A stretch of 5,495 bases of DNA from assembly GCA_025965295.1 (NCBI GenBank), contig JAOPXF010000389.1, forward strand, positions 1-5,495, in the 5' to 3' direction. Made by a program: the position numbers and the translations under genes. The DNA is from Nocardioides sp. (GTDB lineage: Bacteria; Actinomycetota; Actinomycetes; Propionibacteriales; Nocardioidaceae). Shown piece by piece: positions 1 to 5,019 of this stretch (positions are counted from its first letter, which is position 1; each line of letters begins with the position of its first letter). Under the pieces are notes generated by a model. That model did no database searches. It was given only the letters and a program-made list of their open reading frames with translations, and was not told where the DNA came from.

Positions 1-632
1 TGGCGGACCAGGTAGCCGGGGTGGCCGCCGCCGACGCGGGTGGTCTTCATCCGGCGGTCGGCGGCCAGGTCGGCCGGGCCGAGGGAGAGTCCCTGCATGC
101 GCGGGCTGGCGCCGCAGATCTCCTCGACGTTGACCATGCCGCGGGCGGTCTCGAGGATCGCGTGCACGAGGATCGGCCGGTCGAGACCGGCCTTGGCCTC
201 GAGCTGGGCGAGCAGGCGGTCGACGTACTGGATGTCCTCGGCGCCCTGGACCTTGGGCACCATGATCACGTCGAGCTTGTCGCCGATCTCGGCGACCAGC
301 GTCGTGAGGTCGTCGAGGACCCACGGGCTGTCGAGCGAGTTGATCCGGGTCCACAGCTGCGTGGGGGCGCCCTCTCCGCCGAGACCGGCCGTGGCCTTCG
401 CGATCCTGACCAGGCCGGCGCGGGCGGCCTCCTTGTTGTCCGCCTTGACGGCGTCCTCGAGGTTGCCCAGGAGCACGTCGACCGTGCCGACCATGTCGGG
501 GATCTTCGACGCCATCTTCTCGTTGCTGGGGTCGAAGAAGTGGATCGCCCGGCTGGGCCGGGCGGGGATCTCGGTCAGGGGAGTCGGGGCGCCCACCGCG
601 AGTGGGCGGAAGAAGTCCTTGGCGCTGCGCAT
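1..632 (-). CDS. mcl: Malyl-CoA / beta-methylmalyl-CoA lyase, Chloroflexus type (3' end beyond window)
   Basis: HpcH/HpaI-CitE superfamily lyase. The family cleaves malyl-CoA to acetyl-CoA and glyoxylate, beta-methylmalyl-CoA to propionyl-CoA and glyoxylate, or works in the condensing direction; it is cytosolic and Mg-dependent. The first 210 residues are present. From memory, they match the Chloroflexus aurantiacus enzyme closely: an N-terminal stretch with FFRPLAVGAP (residues 7-16), GNLEDAV (56-62), RIN (96-98), SPWVLDD (102-108), DVIMVPKV (121-128), LETARGMVN (160-168), SLGPADLAAD (183-192) and KTTRVGGGHP (196-205). Arg96, Glu161 and Asp188 have the same 65- and 27-residue spacing as the catalytic Arg and the two Mg ligands of proteobacterial malyl-CoA lyase. 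The Chloroflexus protein is about 348 residues, so roughly 140 are missing here only because the window ends. An in-frame TAG at 644-642 rules out an earlier start. Assignment to the lyase family is firm; the exact substrate (malyl-, methylmalyl- or citramalyl-CoA) is inferred. Confidence 0.93.
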   Translation of the reverse strand, partial: MRSAKDFFRPLAVGAPTPLTEIPARPSRAIHFFDPSNEKMASKIPDMVGTVDVLLGNLEDAVKADNKEAARAGLVRIAKATAGLGGEGAPTQLWTRINSLDSPWVLDDLTTLVAEIGDKLDVIMVPKVQGAEDIQYVDRLLAQLEAKAGLDRPILVHAILETARGMVNVEEICGASPRMQGLSLGPADLAADRRMKTTRVGGGHPGYLVR

Positions 633-644
633 GGGCGGAACCTA
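633..644 (-). promoter_or_regulatory. Probable leaderless promoter of the malyl-CoA lyase gene (-10 TAGGTT)
   Basis: Read on the minus strand, TAGGTT (644-639) fits the actinobacterial TANNNT -10 box and is followed by only six bases (CCGCCC) before the ATG at 632. Transcription would then start at or next to the A of the start codon. No Shine-Dalgarno sequence is present in the gap. No recognisable -35 box is seen upstream, where the sequence is a G/C run (651-664). Inferred from spacing; not demonstrated. Confidence 0.6.
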
Positions 645-684
645 GCAGCGGGCGCGGGCGCGCCGGTATGAGGAAAGTCCCACT

Positions 685-736
685 CGGGTCGTGTGCCCCA
701 CGACGCGCCGGAGCGCGTCCTCAGGCACACGACCGG
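685..736 (+). repeat. 52-bp nested palindromic element, copy 1
   Basis: The outer arms GGTCGTGTGCC (687-697) and GGCACACGACC (724-734) pair perfectly over 11 bp. Inside them, GACGCG (702-707) and CGCGTC (714-719) form a second 6-bp stem around the hexaloop CCGGAG. The 4-nt strands between stems (CCAC and CTCA) do not pair. The same element occurs inverted at 4189-4240, 44 of 52 positions identical without gaps. It sits 12 bases past the stop of the DUF1992 gene and about 50 bases upstream of the malyl-CoA lyase start. It could be a transcription terminator for the former, though no T-run follows, an operator, or a REP-like dispersed repeat. Confidence 0.85.
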
Positions 737-748
737 TCGGTGGCGGTG

Positions 749-1318
749 TCAGGCCCGGCGCCACCAGCGTCGGCGCCGCTGGGGGGCGGCGGACTCCTCG
801 GCGCGCAGCTCACGGGCGCGCTCGCGGGCGGCGGCCGTCCTGGCCGTACGGCGTTCGCGCCACCCGGCCAGGGCTTCGTCGACGTCGCGCGGCATCGTGA
901 TGAGCGGCGGACCCTCGGCGGGACGGTAGCGGGCGCGGATCACCCGCTCGTTGAACTCGGTGACCTCGCGGCGCACCTCGGACTCGACGTTGTAGGTGTC
1001 GAGCTTCGCGTCGAGCTCGGCGTCGTCCTTGCGCAGCTGGAGTGACGGCGGCAGGACCGCGATCCGCTCGCGGTCGACGAGCTTCTTGAGCCACCAGTCG
1101 GGGTCGTGCTGGGTGCCGAGGTCGGCGATCGGCTTGCCCGTGCCGGGCAGGTTGTCGAAGTCGCCGCGTTCCATGGCCTGCCGGATCTGCAGGTCGACCC
1201 AGGTGGACTGGTGCTGGATGCGGGCGGCCGCGGCCGCTCTCCCCGTCCGGTCGTCGCGTTCCGGCGAGCGGTCCGGCCGCTCCGGTCGGCCCTCGGCCCA
1301 CTCATCGCTCTCGGGCAT
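749..1318 (-). CDS. DUF1992 / DnaJ-homologue C28 conserved-domain protein
   Basis: Small, very charged cytosolic protein of 189 residues with no signal peptide or membrane segment. The conserved core, residues 40-65, contains WVDLQIRQAMERGDFDNLPGTGKPI, the hallmark of the DUF1992 (DJC28_CD) family, followed by DPDWWLKKLVDRE (72-84) and a helical region to about 130. The family is named after a domain in eukaryotic DNAJC28, but no J domain or HPD motif is present here, and its biochemical role is not known. The first 30 residues are acidic/arginine-rich and probably disordered; the tail (157-189) is Arg-rich and ends in RRRRWWRR, which suggests nucleic-acid or membrane-surface contact (inference). 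ATG at 1318 is preferred over GTG at 1327 because AGGGGGTGA (1332-1324) lies at ideal spacing before the ATG but runs into the GTG. The gene lies 98 bases after the MFS stop, on the same strand, with its own likely promoter. Confidence 0.88.
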   Translation of the reverse strand: MPESDEWAEGRPERPDRSPERDDRTGRAAAAARIQHQSTWVDLQIRQAMERGDFDNLPGTGKPIADLGTQHDPDWWLKKLVDRERIAVLPPSLQLRKDDAELDAKLDTYNVESEVRREVTEFNERVIRARYRPAEGPPLITMPRDVDEALAGWRERRTARTAAARERARELRAEESAAPQRRRRWWRRA

Positions 1319-1323
1319 GTCTC

Positions 1324-1332
1324 TCACCCCCT
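1324..1332 (-). promoter_or_regulatory. Shine-Dalgarno sequence deciding the DUF1992 gene start
   Basis: Read on the minus strand, AGGGGGTGA matches the ideal AGGAGGTGA at 8 of 9 positions and is followed by a 5-nt spacer (GAGAC) before ATG 1318. It makes the in-frame GTG at 1327, which lies inside it, an unlikely start. It is the best ribosome binding site in the window. Confidence 0.75.
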
Positions 1333-1341
1333 GTGCCCGTC

Positions 1342-1347
1342 AGGATA
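1342..1347 (-). promoter_or_regulatory. Candidate -10 box (TATCCT) for the DUF1992 gene
   Basis: TATCCT on the minus strand fits TANNNT and would start a transcript near 1335, leaving a short leader of about 15-20 nt that holds the Shine-Dalgarno sequence. Five of its six bases lie in the end of the perfect 22-bp inverted repeat, so anything binding or folding that repeat would affect this promoter. No convincing -35 box is seen 17 bases upstream. Confidence 0.4.
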
Positions 1348-1407
1348 GTCCGTGACGAAATCGGCCTTGATCGGCTGCGGGAACCCCGATTTCGTCACGG
1401 ACTATCC
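1343..1407. repeat. Perfect 22-bp inverted repeat with 21-bp spacer
   Basis: Bases 1343-1364 (starting GGATAGTCCGTGACG and ending AAATCGG) are the exact reverse complement of 1386-1407. The spacer 1365-1385 is not self-complementary. Beyond the arms, similarity continues weakly with mismatches (GCCCGTCA on the left, CCGGCAGGGGC on the right). The repeat fills most of the 98 bases between the MFS stop (1417) and the DUF1992 start (1318). As RNA it would form a very stable hairpin after the MFS gene and could end or stabilise that message; as DNA it carries the likely -10 box of the next gene. It is unrelated in sequence to the 52-bp element. No T-run follows on the minus strand. Confidence 0.9.
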
Positions 1408-1416
1408 CGGCAGGGG

Positions 1417-2850
1417 CTACTCCGCGGCATCCTTCGGCATCATCACGAGGGCGGCGGCGGCGGCCAGGGCGGCGATGGCGCAGACCGCCCAGACCGTCAT
1501 GTAGCCGCTGAGCGGCGCGTGTCCCTCGGTCGGGTCCTCGAGCGAGCCGGTCGACGCCAGGGCGATCGCGAAGACGGACGACGCGATCGCGCCGCCGACG
1601 GTCTTGGTCGCGTTGGTCATGCCGGTCGCGAAGCCGGTGCGCTCGGGGGGAGCGGCGGCGGCAGCGGCCGCGGGCAGGGCCGCCACGAGCGCGCCCGACC
1701 CGATGCCGGCGATCGCCATGTTGAGCAGGGCCTGCGCGGTGCTGTCGTGGAAGGGCAGCCACAGGGCGTAGCCGGCCGCGACCAGCACGCACGACCCGAG
1801 CAGCGCCTTGCGGGCGCCGAGCAGCCGCGAGGTCAGGGGCAGCGTGAAGGCGCCGACGGCGAGCGAGATGACGTAGACGCCGATCAGCGTGGACACGAAG
1901 CCCGCGTCGGCCCCGAGCCCGTAGCCGGCCACGTCCGGGTCGGTGCGCGCATAGGTCGAGAGCGGGATCTGGGCGCCGAGGACCGACATGCCGAAGAGGA
2001 ACGCCGTCAGCTGGACGGGCCACTGTCCCGGCTGGGCGAAGAGACGTACGTCGACGATGGGGTCGTGGTGACGCGCCTCGTAGCGGACGAACGGCACCAT
2101 CGCCGCGATCCCGAGAACGATCAGTCCCCACGCGAGCAGGCTGCCGGGTCCCTGCAGTCGGATCGCGATCAGGCCGGCCATCACCAAGCCCAGCGCGGCC
2201 GTGACGAGGGCGAGCCCGGTGGCGTCGATGCCGCCCTCCGAGACGCCGGGGGTGTCCTCGATGCCCACCCAGATGAGGACCAGGCAGACCGTGACCGCGA
2301 TCGCCGGCAGCATCAACAGGTTGGTCATCGACGTCGACTCGACGAGCGCGCCGCTGGTGAGTGCGCCGATGATCACGGCGAGCTCCAGGGCGCCGACGAG
2401 GATGCCGGCGGCTCGCCGGGTGAGCTGGGACTGGCGCCCGGAGTCGGCCGTGCGGCGGTGGATGATCGCGATCTCCATCGGGAGCCACACGACGTACGCC
2501 CCCTGTACGGCGAAGCCGATGAGGAACGTCGTGAACGACGGCGCGAACGCGAGGATCCACGATCCGAGGGCGGTCACGGCGGTGGAGAGCAGCAGCACCC
2601 TCTTGTGCCCGACCAGGTCGCCGAGGCGGGCCAGGAAGGGGACGACGAGCGCGGCGACGATCAGCTGCGCGGCCTCGAACCAGTTGACGTCGGCGTCCCG
2701 GATGTCGAGGTGGTCGGCCACGTCCTTCCAGATCGGCGTGTAGTAGCCCTGCAGGATCCCGCTCGCGAGCTCGACGCAGACGAGGAACCCGACGATCTTG
2801 ACCAGGTCCGGGACCTGGGCGCGCTGGTGGGTCGTGTCGAGGTCGGTCAT
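1417..2850 (-). CDS. MFS transporter, DHA2-like (14 predicted helices)
   Basis: Integral membrane protein of 477 residues. Hydrophobic segments lie at about 18-36, 57-75, 86-103, 108-128, 148-168, 176-196, 212-232, 238-256, 278-296, 316-336, 350-366, 374-398, 415-432 and 450-470, i.e. 14, the count of the drug:H+ antiporter-2 (EmrB/QacA) group. The cytoplasmic loop ARLGDLVGHKRVLL (74-87) is motif A. HDPIVDVRLF (262-271) is the typical DHA2 central-loop signature. The helix-5 motif C position reads ALELAVIIGALTSGA without the usual Gly-Pro, so efflux direction cannot be assumed. An alanine-rich stretch (390-400) lies in helix 12. The start overlaps the stop of the upstream peptidase gene as ATGA, and GAGAGG (2864-2859) lies 8 nt before the ATG. 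Substrate is unknown; pairing with the hydrolase suggests a peptide, N-acyl amino acid or its product. Confidence 0.92.
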   Translation of the reverse strand: MTDLDTTHQRAQVPDLVKIVGFLVCVELASGILQGYYTPIWKDVADHLDIRDADVNWFEAAQLIVAALVVPFLARLGDLVGHKRVLLLSTAVTALGSWILAFAPSFTTFLIGFAVQGAYVVWLPMEIAIIHRRTADSGRQSQLTRRAAGILVGALELAVIIGALTSGALVESTSMTNLLMLPAIAVTVCLVLIWVGIEDTPGVSEGGIDATGLALVTAALGLVMAGLIAIRLQGPGSLLAWGLIVLGIAAMVPFVRYEARHHDPIVDVRLFAQPGQWPVQLTAFLFGMSVLGAQIPLSTYARTDPDVAGYGLGADAGFVSTLIGVYVISLAVGAFTLPLTSRLLGARKALLGSCVLVAAGYALWLPFHDSTAQALLNMAIAGIGSGALVAALPAAAAAAAPPERTGFATGMTNATKTVGGAIASSVFAIALASTGSLEDPTEGHAPLSGYMTVWAVCAIAALAAAAALVMMPKDAAE

Positions 2851-4172
2851 GAGGGAAGCCTCTCGATCAGTCGCCGGTACCAGCGCACGCCGTCGACGAA
2901 GTCGTCGACGCCGATGTGCTCGTCGTAGGAGTGGATGGACTCGCGCTGCGCCTTGGTCATCCGGAAGGGCGCGAAGCGGTAGACGCGATCGCAGATCGCC
3001 GTGAAGTGACGGGAGTCGGTGGCCGCCATCATCACGTACGGCGCGGGCACGGCGTCGGTGAAGAGCTCGCCGATCGTCTCCTCGAGGAGCGCGAAGGCGT
3101 CGTCCATGGGGGAGAGCGGGCTGGGCTCGTTCTGCTCGAGCACGTCGATGTGGACCTGGTCGTCGGAGATCGCCCGGCGGACGTGCTCGAGCACGCCGGC
3201 CACCGTGTCGCCGACCATCACCCGGATGTTGACGCCGGCCCGCGCGGTGCTGGCGATGACGTTGAGGGCGGGCGAGCCGGACAGGGTCGTGACCGCGACG
3301 GTGGTGCGGACCATCGCGGCGGACTCGGGCCCGGCGGCGAGCAGGGCGCGGGTGAGGACCGGTCGGATGCGTGCGGCGTTGGCCAGCAGCGGCCGGAGGG
3401 CCGGCGTGGCGTGCGGGGCCATCCGCCGCATCAGCTCGACGGTGGGCTCGGGGACGCCGGCCGGCAGCGGTGACCTGTCGAGGCGCAGGATCGCGCGGGC
3501 CAGGCGGGCGGTCGGGCCCATCCGGGCCGGGGTGGAGGCGTGGCCGCCACGCCCCTCGACCCGGAGCTCGAGCGAGGTGGTGCCCTTCTCGGCCACGCCG
3601 ATGACGCCGATCGGCGCGGCCACTCCAGGGAACGCCTCGTGCGCGATCGCTCCGCCCTCGTCGAGGACGAACCAGGGCCGTACGCCGCGCCGTACGAGCT
3701 CGGCCACCGCGAGCGGTGCGGCGGTGCCGAAGACCTCCTCGTCGCAGCCGAACGAGAGCCACACGTCCTGCGCCGGGGTGTGGTCGCGCTCGAGCAGGGT
3801 CTCGACCGCCTCGCAGATGCCGACCAGGCAGCCCTTGTCGTCGAGCGTGCCGCGGCCCCAGACCGCACCGTCGGCGATGGTCGCGTCGAAGGGCGGGTGC
3901 TGCCAGGGTGCGCCGTCGTCGACGGGCACGACGTCGAGGTGGGCCATCAGCACGACCGGTTTCTCGTCGCTGCGCCCGGGCCAGTGGAAGAGCAGCCCGT
4001 GGGTGTGGATCCGGGTCAGCTCGAGGCGCTCGTGCAGGAGGGGGAACTGGCGGGCCAGCTCCTCGAGGAGCTCGTCGAACGCCTCGGTGTCGATGTCGTC
4101 GGGGTCGCGGTGCGAGACGGTCGGGATCCGGACCAGCGCCTGGAGCTTCGCCACCTCACGCGCAACGGACAT
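2847..4172 (-). CDS. M20 family metallopeptidase, PM20D1/carboxypeptidase S-like
   Basis: Cytosolic dizinc amidohydrolase of 441 residues, full length for the family. Metal-site motifs are intact: MAHLDVVPV (76-84, His78 and Asp80), GRGTLDDKG (106-114, bridging Asp111), FGCDEEVFG (141-149, general base Glu145, ligand Glu146), LDEGG (170-174, Asp171) and SIHSYDEHI (412-420, last His ligand His414). GRGGHASTP (207-215) is the lid-domain histidine loop. ATDSRHF (384-390) and VYRFAPF (397-403) are characteristic of the carboxypeptidase S/PM20D1 branch, whose members hydrolyse C-terminal peptide bonds or N-acyl amino acids (PM20D1 also condenses them). No signal peptide is seen. The reading frame stays open to a GTG at 4232, but that runs through the palindromic repeat; ATG 4172 is preferred, with a TAGCGT -10 box 7 nt upstream. 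It is the first gene of an operon with the MFS transporter. Exact substrate not determinable. Confidence 0.93.
   Translation of the reverse strand: MSVAREVAKLQALVRIPTVSHRDPDDIDTEAFDELLEELARQFPLLHERLELTRIHTHGLLFHWPGRSDEKPVVLMAHLDVVPVDDGAPWQHPPFDATIADGAVWGRGTLDDKGCLVGICEAVETLLERDHTPAQDVWLSFGCDEEVFGTAAPLAVAELVRRGVRPWFVLDEGGAIAHEAFPGVAAPIGVIGVAEKGTTSLELRVEGRGGHASTPARMGPTARLARAILRLDRSPLPAGVPEPTVELMRRMAPHATPALRPLLANAARIRPVLTRALLAAGPESAAMVRTTVAVTTLSGSPALNVIASTARAGVNIRVMVGDTVAGVLEHVRRAISDDQVHIDVLEQNEPSPLSPMDDAFALLEETIGELFTDAVPAPYVMMAATDSRHFTAICDRVYRFAPFRMTKAQRESIHSYDEHIGVDDFVDGVRWYRRLIERLPS
2859..2864 (-). promoter_or_regulatory. Shine-Dalgarno sequence of the MFS gene inside the peptidase gene
   Basis: GAGAGG on the minus strand lies 8 nt before ATG 2850, within the last codons of the peptidase gene. 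Together with the ATGA start/stop overlap it supports translational coupling of the two genes. Confidence 0.6.
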
Positions 4173-4185
4173 GGGCGGCACGCTA
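4173..4185 (-). promoter_or_regulatory. Probable leaderless promoter of the peptidase-MFS operon (-10 TAGCGT)
   Basis: TAGCGT (4185-4180) is followed by seven bases (GCCGCCC) and then ATG 4172, so the transcript would begin at the start codon. No Shine-Dalgarno sequence is present. The last nine bases through the ATG (CCGCCCATG) are identical to those of the malyl-CoA lyase gene. The region where a -35 box would sit (about 4203-4208) lies inside the palindromic element and shows no TTGAC-like sequence, so control through that element is plausible. Confidence 0.6.
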
Positions 4186-4188
4186 CTG

Positions 4189-4240
4189 CGGGTCGTGTGC
4201 CCGAGGACGCGTAATGGCGCGTTGTGAGGCACACGACCCG
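4189..4240 (-). repeat. 52-bp nested palindromic element, copy 2 (inverted)
   Basis: The outer arms 4189-4201 (CGGGTCGTGTGCC) and 4228-4240 (GGCACACGACCCG) pair perfectly over 13 bp. The inner stem is ACGCG (4207-4211) with CGCGT (4218-4222), extended by a G-T pair, around the hexaloop TAATGG. Its reverse complement aligns without gaps to copy 1 at 44 of 52 positions, and half of the differences fall in the hexaloop. The unpaired 4-nt strands between the stems are also conserved. It lies 100 bases past the nitroreductase stop and ends 16 bases before the peptidase start codon, over the -35/spacer part of that gene's likely promoter. Confidence 0.87.
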
Positions 4241-4252
4241 GCGACGGAGGTC

Positions 4253-4279
4253 CGACGTGTCTCGGATGCGAGACCGTCG
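4253..4279. other. Small inverted repeat (hairpin) downstream of the nitroreductase gene
   Basis: GTCTCG (4259-4264) and CGAGAC (4269-4274) pair around the tetraloop GATG, with a further CGAC/GTCG pairing below a small bulge. It lies about 60-90 bases past the nitroreductase stop and just before palindromic copy 2, so the two could act together as a factor-independent terminator. No T-run follows, and a 6-bp stem can occur by chance in sequence this GC-rich. Confidence 0.4.
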
Positions 4280-4340
4280 TGCGGGGTGGGTCGTTGACCG
4301 GGGGAGCCGGCGCCGATGGACTGTGGGAGTGCCGTCCCCG

Positions 4341-4961
4341 TCAGCCGTTCCCGCCCCAGCCGCCGCGGTGGAGCACGTCGTCGAGCGGCTTGCGTCCACG
4401 GCGGGCGGGGGAGCCCGCGTTGCCCGGGTCGGGGACGCGGTGGCCCAGCGTGATCACGCCCACCGGGTCGAAGGTGTCCGGGATGCCGAACTCCGCCCGG
4501 ACGCCGGCGTCCCGGTCCGGCGGGATGCCGAAGAAGCAGGAGCCGAGCCCCTCGTCGACGGCCGTCTGCAGGATCAGCAGGCTGGCCATCGCCGCGTCCA
4601 TGTGCCAGAAGGGCATCGGCCAGCGGGCCTCGTCCTCGTCGGTCCAGCCCTTGTCGCGCTCGGCGTACCGCTGCAGGTAGGCCCGCTTGCTCGAGCACGG
4701 CACGATCACGACGGGCGCGCGCATCATGCCGGCCAGCCAGTCGTCGGGCCGGGCGAGCTGGTCGGGGTCGGTCGTGGTCGCCCACCAGCGCCGTACGTCG
4801 TCGGGCGTGTCGAGCACCAGGAACGCCCAGCCCTGGCTGAAGCCCGCGCTCGGCGCCCTGGTCGCGTTGCGGATCGCGCGCTCGACGATCGCGGGGTCCA
4901 CGGGCGTCTCGGCGTAGTTGCGGATCATCTTGCGCCGGCGTACGACGTCCTGGAACTCCAT
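4341..4961 (-). CDS. Nitroreductase family protein (FMN-dependent)
   Basis: Cytosolic flavoenzyme of 206 residues, normal for single-domain nitroreductases, which act as dimers and use NAD(P)H to reduce nitro groups, quinones or other acceptors. Motifs: RRRKMIRNY (8-16), the N-terminal FMN-phosphate contact; RAPSAGFSQGW (35-45), the second FMN loop; PFWHMDAAMASLLILQTAVDEGLGS (117-141 region), the central helix; CFFGIP (142-147); and VGVITLGH (167-174). The C-terminus (RRGRKPLDDVLHRGGWG) is typical of actinobacterial members. The frame is open upstream to 5021, but residues before ATG 4961 would be a Gly/Pro-rich run and the ATG is preceded by CATAAT at 7 nt. The gene is divergent from the right-edge hydrolase, with 58 bases between starts. 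Physiological substrate unknown. Confidence 0.9.
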   Translation of the reverse strand: MEFQDVVRRRKMIRNYAETPVDPAIVERAIRNATRAPSAGFSQGWAFLVLDTPDDVRRWWATTTDPDQLARPDDWLAGMMRAPVVIVPCSSKRAYLQRYAERDKGWTDEDEARWPMPFWHMDAAMASLLILQTAVDEGLGSCFFGIPPDRDAGVRAEFGIPDTFDPVGVITLGHRVPDPGNAGSPARRGRKPLDDVLHRGGWGGNG

Positions 4962-4974
4962 GGAGCCGATTATG
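4962..4974 (-). promoter_or_regulatory. Probable leaderless promoter of the nitroreductase gene (-10 CATAAT)
   Basis: CATAAT (4974-4969) differs from the ideal TATAAT at one base and is followed by seven bases (CGGCTCC) before ATG 4961. This implies a transcript starting at the start codon and rules against use of an upstream start. No clear -35 box is seen. The A/T-rich patch also lies 46 bases before the divergent hydrolase start, so one region may serve both genes. Confidence 0.6.
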
Positions 4975-5019
4975 GGTGCGCCGGTCGGACCGGCGACGGG
5001 GCCGGGTGTGGGGCCGGAC

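Noticed and set aside
685..736. Palindrome copy 1 as a classical intrinsic terminator of the DUF1992 gene
   Set aside because: Position fits, but no T-run follows on the minus strand, and the inverted second copy and conserved unpaired bases suggest more than a terminator. Termination is kept only as an alternative.
1333..2928. A 531-codon open frame on the plus strand, antisense to the MFS gene
   Set aside because: The product is a low-complexity Arg/Gly/Asp/Glu-rich string with no recognisable fold. Long antisense frames are expected opposite genes of this GC content, and the minus-strand frame has clear MFS motifs and helices.
2851..3762. Upstream open extension of the MFS reading frame
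   Set aside because: It reads an Arg/Pro-rich shadow of the peptidase gene. The ATG at 2850, with Shine-Dalgarno sequence and ATGA overlap, is the evident start.
3019..4227. A 402-codon open frame on the plus strand opposite the peptidase gene
   Set aside because: Ser/Arg/Thr-rich composition and no motifs; the opposite strand encodes an intact metallopeptidase with all metal ligands.
4173..4232. N-terminal extension of the peptidase from a GTG at 4232
   Set aside because: It would translate the palindromic repeat and the promoter region. The family match begins at ATG 4172, which has a -10 box at leaderless spacing.
633..5019. RNA genes, CRISPR arrays, insertion sequences or attachment sites in the gaps
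   Set aside because: Gaps are 58-168 bases. No tRNA-like fold with a CCA end, spaced direct repeats, transposase fragment or flanking direct repeats were seen by eye.
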